A DNA stretch of 64,000 nt from Streptomyces sp. GESEQ-35 (lineage in GTDB: Bacteria; Actinomycetota; Actinomycetes; Streptomycetales; Streptomycetaceae): the NCBI RefSeq assembly GCF_017948485.1, contig NZ_JAFFSX010000021.1, positions 62,001 through 126,000 of the forward strand. Direction: 5' to 3'. A program made the position numbers and the translations under genes. Shown piece by piece: positions 51,723-60,547 of the stretch (its first letter is position 1; every line of letters starts with the position of its first letter). The notes under the pieces are model-generated. The model did no database searches and was not told the origin of the DNA. It saw only the letters and a program-made list of their open reading frames with translations.

Positions 51723-52487
51723 ATGTCGCGCTGGAAAGCGCTGCCCGTTGAACTCGATCCGAGCGTCCTGCAGTTGGTGGCGCGCTTGCGCCGACTGAAG
51801 GACCTCGGCGGGCTGAGCATGCGGCAGTTGGCGGCGAGGACCGGATACAGCCCGAAGTCGTGGGGGCGGTATCTGGGCGGCAGGTCGCTCCCGCCCCGGG
51901 ACGCCGTCGTGGCGCTGGCCCGGGTGAGTGGAGAGGACCCCACACGGCTGCTCGCGCTGCACGAAGTCGCCGCCGAGGCCTGGGCGAACGGGCGCGGAGG
52001 GACGGCCCTGCGGGAGGCGCCCGTGCCGGAGCCGGACGTGCCGGAAGCGGAGGTTCTGTCGGCGGGCGACGAGAACCCCCCAAACCTCAAGCGTTCGCTG
52101 CGCGTCGCGCTGGTGGCGGGGGCGGTGACCTTGACACTGGCCGTCCCCTCGACAGTGCTCGTGACCGTACGGGTCCTGGACCACGGCGGCGGGGCGACGG
52201 CGGCGGCGACTCCGACTCCCTCGTACCCGTGCCGTATGGAGCGGGTCGACGGCCGCTGGTACGCGGGCAACAGCCGTACCGGGGACGCCATCGTGCAGTA
52301 CGGCAGCGTCGGGCCGGAGGTGGCCGAGGCGCAGTGTCTGCTAGGCCGGGCCGACTTCTCGCCGGGCGATATCGACGGGATATTCGGCCCGTTGACTCGG
52401 GGTGCGGTCAAGGCGTTCCAGCGGCAGGCGGAGCTCGACGCGGACGGGGTCGTCGGGCCGCACACCTGGAAGACACTACGGCGATGA
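51723..52487 (+). CDS. Transmembrane XRE-type HTH protein with extracellular peptidoglycan-binding domain
   Basis: 254 residues. Residues 15-85 form an XRE-like HTH (VARLRRLKDLGGLSMRQLAA, TGYSPKSWGRYLGGRSLPPR). A linker is followed by one membrane helix near 138-160 (VALVAGAVTLTLAVPSTVLV). The outside part carries a Cys pair and PG_binding_1 (GPEVAEAQCLLGRADFSPGD, IDGIFGPLTRGAVKAFQRQA). A protein with DNA-binding-type cytosolic and wall-binding outer domains could signal from the wall. It overlaps the next gene by ATGA. Confidence 0.82.
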   Translation: MSRWKALPVELDPSVLQLVARLRRLKDLGGLSMRQLAARTGYSPKSWGRYLGGRSLPPRDAVVALARVSGEDPTRLLALHEVAAEAWANGRGGTALREAPVPEPDVPEAEVLSAGDENPPNLKRSLRVALVAGAVTLTLAVPSTVLVTVRVLDHGGGATAAATPTPSYPCRMERVDGRWYAGNSRTGDAIVQYGSVGPEVAEAQCLLGRADFSPGDIDGIFGPLTRGAVKAFQRQAELDADGVVGPHTWKTLRR

Positions 52488-53407
52488 CGGCACCGACGCC
52501 CTCGCCGGAACGGGCCCGACTGGCCGCCGCTCTACGGGAGTTGAGGGCCCGTACTAGTCTGAGCATGGCAGGGCTCGCGGCGAAGACGACGTTCAGCAAG
52601 TCGTCCTGGGAGCGCTACCTCAATGGCAGGGCGCTGCCGCCGCGCGAGGCGGTGCAGGAGCTGTGCCGTCTGGCGGGCGAACCCGATAGCCGGTGCCTGG
52701 CGTTGTGGGAGATCGCGGAGTCGGAGGGGAGCGGGCGGGCGACGACGAGGGCTGTGGGGGCGGGGTCGGTGGCGGTGTCCGCGGCGGGTACACGGTCGCG
52801 GGTGCCGTCTCTGGACACGGCCCAGGTCCCGTCTCGGACCGCGCCCGCGGGCTCGCCTCCGGTTGTCGCGCCTCCGGATCCGCCGGTGGCCACCCGTGCC
52901 GGTAACCGGCGTGCGGCGGCCGTGGCCGCGCTCGCGGCAGTGTGTGCCGTGACCGTCGGGGGCATCGCGGTGACGCTGTTGCTGTTGCCGCACCCGGGCG
53001 GCGAACCGCGGTCGCCGGGGAGCGCTGCCCCGTACGCCACCGGTCCGGAGTGCCGGGGGTCGGCCTGCGAGGGCAAGAACCCGGTGGACACGGCCTGTGC
53101 CGTCCTGCCGGTCACCCTCGCCCAGCACCAGCTGGCGGGCGGCGCCCGCCTGCAAGTGCGCTACAGCCGGCCGTGCGGGACGAGTTGGGGGCGGATGTGG
53201 GGAACGCGCGTCGGCGACCGGCTCGAGCTGACGGCGGACGACCGGGTCCGTGAGGCCGAGATCAGGGATGCCGTCGACCTCGACTCCTTCGTCTACACGC
53301 CCATGACGGTGACCGGCCCCGGAACCGCCCTGCGGATCTGTTTCCGTCCGGCGGCGGGCAGCAGTCCTCCCCAGGAGGAGTGCTTCAGCTCCGTTTCGCC
53401 GTGGTGA
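52484..53407 (+). CDS. Transmembrane XRE-type HTH protein with extracellular DUF2690 domain
   Basis: 307 residues. N-terminal HTH (ALRELRARTSLSMAGLAAKT, FSKSSWERYLNGRALPPREA), a Pro/Ala-rich linker, a membrane helix near 145-168 (AAVAALAAVCAVTVGGIAVT), then DUF2690: CRGSACEGKNPVDTACA and LQVRYSRPCGTSWGRMWGTR, with conserved Cys. It shares the plan of the preceding gene, and the two are translationally coupled (ATGA). Likely sense extracellular state together. Partners and DNA targets unknown. Confidence 0.85.
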   Translation: MTAPTPSPERARLAAALRELRARTSLSMAGLAAKTTFSKSSWERYLNGRALPPREAVQELCRLAGEPDSRCLALWEIAESEGSGRATTRAVGAGSVAVSAAGTRSRVPSLDTAQVPSRTAPAGSPPVVAPPDPPVATRAGNRRAAAVAALAAVCAVTVGGIAVTLLLLPHPGGEPRSPGSAAPYATGPECRGSACEGKNPVDTACAVLPVTLAQHQLAGGARLQVRYSRPCGTSWGRMWGTRVGDRLELTADDRVREAEIRDAVDLDSFVYTPMTVTGPGTALRICFRPAAGSSPPQEECFSSVSPW

Positions 53408-53856
53408 CCCCGGGTGTCGCGTACGGCATCGTTAAACGACTACCGGCACCGGTCCCGTCTCCCGGATCGCCGACCGGGTTGAGACCCTACAACTTGACCT
53501 TGCGTGAAGGGTTCTGGGCCGCGTGCACGAGGCGATCGCGGCGCCGGGCGCCAGGAGTGCCGAACTCGGCCTGCTGGCCGCCCTGTTGGTCGACGGGCTT
53601 CGGCACCTTCTACAAACCCCACAAACCCAGGACCGCCGCCCCCGCCGCCGCATGAACCCCACACCGCCGAATCACCTCAAACCCGGCACGACAGGGTTGA
53701 CGAAAGACATAGAGGCACCCCCCCGCACCACGGTGCGACGCGATCGGCGGCCGGCGGGTGCTGCAGGAGCGCGGCTCACTGTCCCAGGGACGCGTACCGC
53801 GCGCCGCACACGGCCAGCTCGGGTGGCGCTGCGGGGTTCGCGGTGGTGTTGTTGCG
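53408..53856. other. Spacer containing IS110 3' end copy
   Basis: No gene. Contains the second copy of the IS110 right end (53601-53723). The sequence before it (53408-53600) is non-coding, with a recombination junction near 53600. Confidence 0.6.
53601..53723 (+). repeat. 123-bp direct repeat, copy B (IS110 3' end)
   Basis: Matches 50633-50755 over the whole length (CGGCACCTTCTAC to GAGGCACCCCCC). It is the only trace of this element copy; no transposase lies upstream of it. Confidence 0.85.
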
Positions 53857-54381
53857 TCAGCCGGTCTGGGTGGCCAGGGAGTCGAAGGTGTCCTGCATGA
53901 TGACGTCCGTGGCGCCGGGCTGGTCGACCAGGGTGTCGTACAGGTCGGCGAGCAGCCACACCACGAAGCTGTGCGCCAGGGCCTCCTTGGGTGGGACGAT
54001 CCCGAACTGGTCGCGCCAGGCCACTACGTCCATGCCCATCGTGGCGGCCATAAGCACTCCGGTCACCATCGGCACCTGGGCGGGGTCGGCCAGTTCGGAG
54101 TCTGGGAGCTTGCGAATCACCGCCGGGATCAGATCGCTCAGCGGGTCAAGACGCCCCTCTTCGTCCTCCGGGCCGTCCTGCCCGATGATGTGCGTGGTCA
54201 GCACGCCCACCAGGAAGACCGAGCCCCTGGCAACTTCGCCCTGGCCGTATGAGTCCATCGCGGCCCGGACGCGCAGCTGCGCGTGCCGGCGGTCCTCCTG
54301 CGATGTGCGGTTTTCCAGGATCCGGTACGAGTCCCATGCTGCGCGGACCGCTTCGTCCACGACTACTCCGTCGCTGCTCAT
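53857..54381 (-). CDS. Conserved-type hypothetical cytosolic protein
   Basis: 174 residues from ATG 54381. All-helical composition with a mid-protein hydrophobic stretch (MVTGVLMAATMGMDVVAWRD) and an N-terminal helical segment (ENRTSQEDRRHAQLRVRAAM). No signal peptide, catalytic motif or HTH. Not recognised. Its codon use is typical for Streptomyces, so I regard it as real. The gene is convergent with IS110 debris. Confidence 0.6.
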   Translation of the reverse strand: MSSDGVVVDEAVRAAWDSYRILENRTSQEDRRHAQLRVRAAMDSYGQGEVARGSVFLVGVLTTHIIGQDGPEDEEGRLDPLSDLIPAVIRKLPDSELADPAQVPMVTGVLMAATMGMDVVAWRDQFGIVPPKEALAHSFVVWLLADLYDTLVDQPGATDVIMQDTFDSLATQTG

Positions 54382-54647
54382 GCGCCGACCCTAGTGATGG
54401 CGTGGCCGGGCCCGACAGGGTGCACCAGGAACCGCTCGTCCCGGCAACGGCCCTCGCCAACCGTACGTGTGTGGCACGGTGTGCTGTGGCCTGGCCCGTC
54501 GCACTCCCCGTGGTGACGGGCCAGAGCCATGTGCAGCGCGCGAGGGGAACTCCATGCCGCGCGCCGGCGTGATGCTGGGGTGTCCGCGGCTTCCGGGTCG
54601 ACACAGCGTGACAGCGATGGTGCCGGCCGGGCCGGCACCAGTCGCGG

Positions 54648-56177
54648 TCACCTCATCACCCCGCCGCTCGCTCCCGGGCTGTTGGATCCAGGACCGGCCG
54701 TCGGAGACGGGTCGTGGTCTCGGACATAGACGGTGACTCGCGCCCCGTTGACATGGGTTGTTCCGTACTCGCGGAAGTTGCGCCGCAGGGTGCTCGTTTT
54801 CGCTTCCTCCTGCGGGTTGGTCGGCGAGTGCGCACCCGCTGCGCGGACCGCGACGATCCGGTTGAATTCCAGCATGCGTGCCGCTATTTCCTGGGCGGGA
54901 AGCTCGACACCTGCAAGTGTGTTCGACGAAACGGGATCCTGCGCCAGGGCCAGATCCGTCAGGAAACGGGTGTCCTCGGGATTGGCCGCGGTCAAGATCC
55001 GGTGCTGGCCGGCGAGATAGAGCAGTCCGTCGCCGGGACGGCCTTCCTTGCGTACGGTGGCGCCGATGGCGGTGACGTCATTGCTCCGGCTCTGGGGCGT
55101 CCTCAGCGACATGCTCGGCTGGACGAGCGCGGCCAATACGGCAACCGCCGCGATCCACGCGATGCGTGAAGAATGCCACCGCCGGTGGAAGTAATCCATC
55201 AAGGCGCCCAGCAGCAACGCGATTCCGATATTGCTGAAGAGCACATACCGGTCGACGAAAATGGGCTTGACCAGTGAGGCGATCAGCAGCAGAAGGCCCG
55301 GAAGGACAAGAATCGGCACAGCCAGCGCGGAAAGCCGTACGGGCCCCCTCACCCCCAGGGGCGCACGGGCACACGCCACGCCCACGACCGCCACCACCAG
55401 GAAATATTGAAGCCGTACCGGTCCGCCGATCCAGGACACCTGCTCCGACTGCCCCGCACTCCAGATCGCCAGCGGCAACAGCCCGACCACAATGCCCGCG
55501 GCAGCCACACTCCACGCCCTCAGCACCGGTCGTGGAACACGGGAGACGACCAGTGTGACGCCGTGTGCAACCAGGGCGAGGACCGCGAACTCATGGAGGA
55601 GACAGGCCAGCAGCATGGTGGAGCCATATACCGCCCACCGCCACCGGGCGCGATGCGGGACGCTGACCACGAGCGCGTAGGTGGCCCAGGTGACCAGGGC
55701 ACACACCATGGCATACGAGCGGCCTTCCTGAGCGAACTTCTGTACCTGGGGAAGGAGCGGAAACACCAGCCCGGCCAGCAGCCCGGCACGGGGCCCCGCC
55801 AGGCGTAGTGCCAGAAGCCCGACTCCGCTCGCCGCCGCGGACATCGCCAGCACAGACGGCAGCCGCAACGTCAGCAGCCCTCCGCCGAAGAGACCGAAGA
55901 TCTCATGCATCACGGCGTAGTAGAGGGCATGGACCAGATCAACATGCTGGGCGGTGTGCCATATCTGCGAAAGATCGCGGTGCGCGAGCTGATAGGTGAC
56001 GGACTCGTCCCCCCACATGGTGTTCTTCCTGCGGATACCCCAGAGCCCCAGAGCGATGGTCAGCGCCAAGGGCGCCATGACGACAACGGCTTTGGCCGGG
56101 CTCGGTGATGGTCGACGGGCGGCTACGGGAGGGGAAACCGTCCTGGCCGCGGCGGGGGCACGTTCAGCAAGGGACAT
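54648..56177 (-). CDS. Polytopic membrane glycosyltransferase, GT39/ArnT-like
   Basis: 509 residues. Cytosolic Pro-rich start, then membrane helix 1 (VVVMAPLALTIALGLWGIRR), followed at once by the catalytic-type acidic motif NTMWGDESVT in the first extracellular loop. About ten further helices follow (LLALRLAGPRAGLLAGLVFP and others) and an extracellular C-terminal domain. This matches polyprenyl-phosphate-sugar-dependent mannosyl/arabinosyl transferases of the GT-C fold. Probably glycosylates a wall component or lipid. It is divergent from the two-component genes, which start 129 bp away. Confidence 0.8.
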   Translation of the reverse strand: MSLAERAPAAARTVSPPVAARRPSPSPAKAVVVMAPLALTIALGLWGIRRKNTMWGDESVTYQLAHRDLSQIWHTAQHVDLVHALYYAVMHEIFGLFGGGLLTLRLPSVLAMSAAASGVGLLALRLAGPRAGLLAGLVFPLLPQVQKFAQEGRSYAMVCALVTWATYALVVSVPHRARWRWAVYGSTMLLACLLHEFAVLALVAHGVTLVVSRVPRPVLRAWSVAAAGIVVGLLPLAIWSAGQSEQVSWIGGPVRLQYFLVVAVVGVACARAPLGVRGPVRLSALAVPILVLPGLLLLIASLVKPIFVDRYVLFSNIGIALLLGALMDYFHRRWHSSRIAWIAAVAVLAALVQPSMSLRTPQSRSNDVTAIGATVRKEGRPGDGLLYLAGQHRILTAANPEDTRFLTDLALAQDPVSSNTLAGVELPAQEIAARMLEFNRIVAVRAAGAHSPTNPQEEAKTSTLRRNFREYGTTHVNGARVTVYVRDHDPSPTAGPGSNSPGASGGVMR

Positions 56178-56305
56178 CGGCGACAGGGCCTTTCAGCAGT
56201 GGCGAAGAAGCTCCGCCAGCGTGCCGGGACCTCGTTGACCGGATGCTGATCCAACCTGACCGGCCGATCAGGAAGGCGGGCCGGCGCTGTGCGAGGCTGC
56301 ACCGC

Positions 56306-56986
56306 ATGCGCATTCTGGTGGTCGAAGACGAGGTGGACCTTGCCCACACCCTGCACACCGGTCTGACCGCCGAGGGCTACAGCGTCGACCTCGCCCATGA
56401 CGGCCGGCAGGGATTGTGGATGGCCCGGACCGGTGAATACGCCCTTGTCGTCCTGGACTTGATGCTGCCCGGACTCAACGGCTACAAGGTCTGCGCCCAG
56501 CTGCGCCGGGAGGGCAACGCGACCCCCATCCTGGTACTCACCGCCAAGGACGGGGACTGGGATCAGGCAGAGGCCCTGGACACGGGTGCCGACGACTACC
56601 TGGCCAAACCCTTCTCCTACTTGGTGCTCGTCGCACGGCTGCGGGCCCTGGTCAGACGAGCCGCCACGGTCGCCCCGCCCGTCCTTGCCGTGGGCGACCT
56701 CTCGTTGGATGTCGCCGGCCGGGTCTGCCGCCGGGCCGGGACCCGGGTGGACCTCACCCCCCGGGAGTTCGCCGTGCTGGAGCTGCTGGCCCGCCGGGCG
56801 GGCCAGGCGGTCTCCAAATCGGATCTGCTCTATCACGCGTGGCCCGACGAAGCCTGGGATCCCAACCTGGTGGAGGCGCGCGTCAGCGCGCTGCGCAAGA
56901 AGGTGGACGCCGCGTTTGACCGGCAGTCCCTGCAGACCGTACGGGGTACCGGCTACCGGCTGGTGGACGACCGTGAACGCGACTGA
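56306..56986 (+). CDS. OmpR/PhoB-family response regulator
   Basis: 226 residues from ATG 56306. Receiver: VVEDEVDL, phosphoacceptor Asp51 in VVLDLMLPG, DYLAKPF. Winged helix: VDLTPREFAVLELLARRAGQ and VEARVSALRKKVD...RGTGYRLV. An earlier in-frame start lacks a ribosome site and conserved sequence. It overlaps the kinase gene by 14 bases and is divergent from the GT39-like gene, a plausible target. Confidence 0.92.
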   Translation: MRILVVEDEVDLAHTLHTGLTAEGYSVDLAHDGRQGLWMARTGEYALVVLDLMLPGLNGYKVCAQLRREGNATPILVLTAKDGDWDQAEALDTGADDYLAKPFSYLVLVARLRALVRRAATVAPPVLAVGDLSLDVAGRVCRRAGTRVDLTPREFAVLELLARRAGQAVSKSDLLYHAWPDEAWDPNLVEARVSALRKKVDAAFDRQSLQTVRGTGYRLVDDRERD

Positions 56987-58469
56987 GCCGCGACGCCGCT
57001 GGTGGCCTCGTTCGGTACGAGCCCGCACAGCCCTGGCCGCCGCCCTGGCCGCCGCCGTCGTCCTGGTCGGCATTGGCTGGTGGGTGCACCAGGAGGTCTA
57101 CCGCGAGAGCATGACCATCGCCGAAGAACGTGCCGAGCGGAATCTCGCCGCTCTCGTCCATCAGCTGAGGGATGGTTCGGTTCCCGGTCCCAGAAGCGCC
57201 GCGCCGTACGAGGTCGTCGCGACCGGCCGACGCACCGCTGTCGCCTCCGGCGGAGCCATGCAGGACTTCGATCCCCGCGCCCGCCATGTGCTGCCCGCCC
57301 CACCCGCGCTCTCCGCCCCGACACCGGATGACGGTGAGGGCGGGGGCTATACGATGCAGCCCCTCCGCATACCGGAGCGCCGCGACTACAACCCCGAGTA
57401 CGGATACGACTTGGCCGGCAAGACCTACTTGGTCTTGTACAACGACATCTGGGCCGGTGAACTGGGCAAGGACAAGGCCGCCGCCCTGGGAGTCACCGCC
57501 GGCGCCACGCTGCGGGCCTACGTGGTGGTGCTCCCGGACACAGCCGAGGAGATCGCCGACACCACCGACCGCCTGCTGCTGCGGGCCGGTCTCGTCGGCC
57601 TTGTGCTGATCGCCGCCATCGCCTACTTCACCGTCCGCATCGCGCTGCGGCCGGTCGAAGCCATCCGCGTCCTCACCGCCTCGGTCACCGCGAGCGACCC
57701 CCGCGAACGCGTCACCGTCCCCGCCACGGGACACGAGATCACCGCCCTGGCCACCACCATCAACACCACCCTCCAACGCCTCGACAACGCCGCCGCCCAG
57801 CAACGCCGCTTCGTCGCGGACGCCGCCCACGAACTACGCAGCCCCCTCACCACACTGCTGGCCAGCCTGGAAGTCGCGCTCGCCTACCCGGAACGCACCG
57901 ACTGGCCCGCCGCGGCCACCACCGCCGCACGACAGACCCGCCGCCTCCAGGCCCTCGCCGAAGACCTGCTGCTCCTCGCCCGCCTCGACACCCGCACCCC
58001 CACAGCCGGCCCCGAAACCGTCGACCTGACAGCCCTCGCCTCCCGGCTGACCGAGCAATACCCCCTCACCGAACGACCGTTGACCCTCACCTGCGACAGC
58101 ACCGCCCCCGCACACGCCCACGGAAACCCCGACGAATACGAACGACTGCTGCGCAACCTCATCGACAACGCCGCCCGCCACGCCGCACACCGCATCCAGA
58201 TCACCATCCGAGACCAGGACGACTGGATCGTCCTCACCGTGCACGACGACGGACCGGGCGTGCCCACCGAGGACGCCGAGCGCATCTTCGAACGCTTCGT
58301 CCGGCTCGACGACGCCCGTGCCCGCGACCACGGCGGCACCGGCCTAGGCCTCGCCATCGCCCGCGACCTGGCCCACCGCCACCGAGGCACCCTCACCCTC
58401 ACCCCCCAGACCCTCGGAGCATGCTTCCAGCTACGCCTTCCCCAAGCCCCCACCCCAGCCGAGAAATGA
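56973..58469 (+). CDS. Sensor histidine kinase, large extracellular sensor domain
   Basis: 498 residues from GTG 56973, inside the regulator gene. Helix 1 near residues 17-38 (ALAAALAAAVVLVGIGWWVH), an extracellular domain of about 165 residues (MTIAEERAERNLAALVHQLR..., YGYDLAGKTYLVLYND), helix 2 (LVGLVLIAAIAYFTVRIALR), HAMP, the H-box FVADAAHELRSPLTTLLASL, N-box RNLIDNAARHAA, and G boxes DDGPGVP and GGTGLGLAIARDLA. All catalytic boxes are intact. The stimulus is unknown. Confidence 0.92.
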   Translation: MNATEPRRRWWPRSVRARTALAAALAAAVVLVGIGWWVHQEVYRESMTIAEERAERNLAALVHQLRDGSVPGPRSAAPYEVVATGRRTAVASGGAMQDFDPRARHVLPAPPALSAPTPDDGEGGGYTMQPLRIPERRDYNPEYGYDLAGKTYLVLYNDIWAGELGKDKAAALGVTAGATLRAYVVVLPDTAEEIADTTDRLLLRAGLVGLVLIAAIAYFTVRIALRPVEAIRVLTASVTASDPRERVTVPATGHEITALATTINTTLQRLDNAAAQQRRFVADAAHELRSPLTTLLASLEVALAYPERTDWPAAATTAARQTRRLQALAEDLLLLARLDTRTPTAGPETVDLTALASRLTEQYPLTERPLTLTCDSTAPAHAHGNPDEYERLLRNLIDNAARHAAHRIQITIRDQDDWIVLTVHDDGPGVPTEDAERIFERFVRLDDARARDHGGTGLGLAIARDLAHRHRGTLTLTPQTLGACFQLRLPQAPTPAEK

Positions 58470-58559
58470 CGCGCTTCACCGCGGCAGCCCTTCGGAACCG
58501 GAAGACCACCAGATGACCACGCCCACCGCCGCTGCCACAGAAACGATCATTCACTTCAC

Positions 58560-58957
58560 CCGCCACCTGACTGAGCCCGGCTGCTGTGGACCTCCACCGC
58601 CCGACCCGCGCGCGGCTCGGAGATCACCGCCTGCCGCCACGACGACCTGGTCGGCCGACTCCGCGCGGCCGGCCTCGCCGCGATCGCCGACCTCGGCTTC
58701 ATCGGCCTCGACGGTGGTGGCGACGGCAGCAGCGACCCGCGGTCATCACCGGCTACAAGAAGCCCAGGGCAAGAAGCTCACGCCCGCGAAGAAGCAGGTC
58801 AACCAACTGATCGCCGCAGAACGAACCGTCTGCGAACACGCCTTCGCACACCTGAAGAACTGACGCGCACTGACCCGGATCCGCCTCGACGTGAAGTGGG
58901 CCACCCGGCTCGTCCGCGCGCTGAGGGTCCTCAACTGGCACGAGATCGCCCGCTGAC
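58560..58957 (+). pseudogene. IS5-type (DDE_Tnp_4) transposase, C-terminal remnant
   Basis: The plus strand gives AAIADLGFIGLDGGG and VITGYKKPRAKKLTPAKKQV, then NQLIAAERTVCEHAFAHLKN, an internal TGA where Trp is expected, and RIRLDVKWATRLVRALRVLN ending WHEIAR and stop. The N-terminal half is absent. Confidence 0.8.
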
Positions 58958-59056
58958 CGACGATCTTCACCGCAGACAGCCGCCGCCGACCAGCACGAGC
59001 ATGACCTCACCCACCCAGGCCACCCCCGTGACCTGCACGTTCAAGATGAACACAAC

Positions 59057-59700
59057 TCACTGGTGCTGGGGATGGGCGCGATGTGGGAGCCCTGACCGAG
59101 GAGCCAGTGCAGCGGCTGCCGGTCCGTTCACACGAGCCAAGGTGCCGGCGTCGAGCGGCCTGTACGCCACATAAGGAATGCTGAGTTCCTGGCAGAGTTC
59201 CACGGCGCCGTCGTCACGGTGTGTGGAGTTGAGGACGTTCTGCACCGCGGCAATGGTCAAGTCCTTGCCCACCCGGCGGATGGTCCCGGGCGTGACCTTC
59301 GACAGACCAATGTGCCCGATCTTGACCTCGTCCTGCAGTGCCTGCATGACGGCGATCTGGTCGTCGAGGGCCACCTCGGGATCGATCCGGTGCAGGTAAC
59401 ACAGCTCCAGCCGGTCGACCTTCAGGCGGCGCAGACTAGCCTCGACGGAGGCCCGCAAGTAGAAGGGATTGCCGAGCGGCACCCACTGCCCCGGGGCGGG
59501 GCGGACCAGGCCGACCTTCGTGGCGATCAGCACGTGCTCCGGGTACGGGGAGAGGGCCTCGCGGATTAGGTACTCGACGGTGTGGGGACCGTAGGCGTCC
59601 GCGGTGTCGATATGTGTGATGCCGTGCGTGTTCACGGCCCGCCGGAGCACGCTGAGCGCGATGTCGCGGTCGACGGGGTCTCACCACTGGCACGGTCGAC
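59057..59700 (-). pseudogene. Aldo/keto reductase fragment
   Basis: The minus strand carries GITHIDTADAYGPHTVEYLI (Asp and Tyr of the tetrad), HVLIATKVGLVRP (Lys), LELCYLHRIDPEVALDDQIA (His), and IPYVAYRPLDAGTLARVNGP. The N-terminal 40 residues and first strand are replaced or frameshifted near 59650-59700. The C-terminal 80 residues after LARVNGPA are unrelated. About 190 of some 290 residues remain, so it is unlikely to fold. Confidence 0.75.
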
Positions 59701-60166
59701 TGGGCCACTCTTGGCGCGATCACGCAGGTGCTGCTCGCCAATGAGTCCCTGGCGGCACTGGATACTGACGAACCGTGATGGGTGCGGCCCCACTTCCGTG
59801 ACTTCCCCGCTCGGGCGATGTAGCCGGAGTCGTCCCTGGAGTGAGCCTGCTGGATCGCTCGCGGCTTCGACAACTCCGAGTTGTGCAGGAGACCGCTCTG
59901 CCCGCCGAGACCCGCTCACCAGGCACTCTGTTCGATCACATCGCCGTCATGCCAGACCCATGAATCACCGAGCGCGCCCCGGCCGTCCAGCCGTTGCAGC
60001 GCCCAGCCCTCCTGGCCCTCGACGTACGCGGGCGCATCAAGCGTTGATCACGAGTCAGCTCACAGAGCACTTGTCGAACTGTCCTGCCGTATTTGACCGT
60101 TGATTGCGCGGGACTGATCGTTTGTCTCTATCGTGGACGGATCACGAGAGAGACTACGGGGGCGTC
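59701..60166. other. Spacer, nothing recognised
   Basis: No supported gene on either strand. The last 60 bases before the EACC1 gene are AT-richer (GACTGATCGTTTGTCTCTAT) and probably hold its promoter. Confidence 0.5.
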
Positions 60167-60547
60167 ATGCGGGTTCAGGTCAGTATCGACGCGGAAGACG
60201 GTGGCACGGCGCTCAACGACCTGTACCGCTGGTTCCGACAGGATACCGACCTGCGACGCCATGCCGAGGTACGGCTGCGGCCCCTGCGGCAGACCGGTGG
60301 CTTCATGGGAGCCGCCGAAGTGGTCGAGCTGGTCATCGGCCAGGGCATCGCGGCAGCCAACCTCGCCGTCGCGTACGCCACGTGGCGCCAAGGACGCGCC
60401 GTGCAGGCCCCAGTGACGATCACGGTCGGCGGCGTATCAGTCACCGTCCGGGACGGCTCGGAGGAATCAGTGCGCCGGATCATCGAACTGCTGCGGCCCG
60501 GAAACGATGCCGCAAGCGACGGCGGAAACGACCCCGGGAGCGGCTGA
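60167..60547 (+). CDS. EACC1 (effector-associated constant component 1)
   Basis: 126 residues from ATG 60167. The EACC1 plan is clear: a beta-strand opening VQVSIDAEDGGTALNDLYRW, a short domain, a helix GAAEVVELVIGQGIAAANLA, then ITVGGVSVTVRDGSEESVRR. EACC1 proteins are small partners found next to caspase-like and other effectors in predicted actinobacterial conflict systems. The stop overlaps the caspase start (TGATG), so the two are produced together. Likely regulates or recruits the caspase. Confidence 0.85.
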   Translation: MRVQVSIDAEDGGTALNDLYRWFRQDTDLRRHAEVRLRPLRQTGGFMGAAEVVELVIGQGIAAANLAVAYATWRQGRAVQAPVTITVGGVSVTVRDGSEESVRRIIELLRPGNDAASDGGNDPGSG

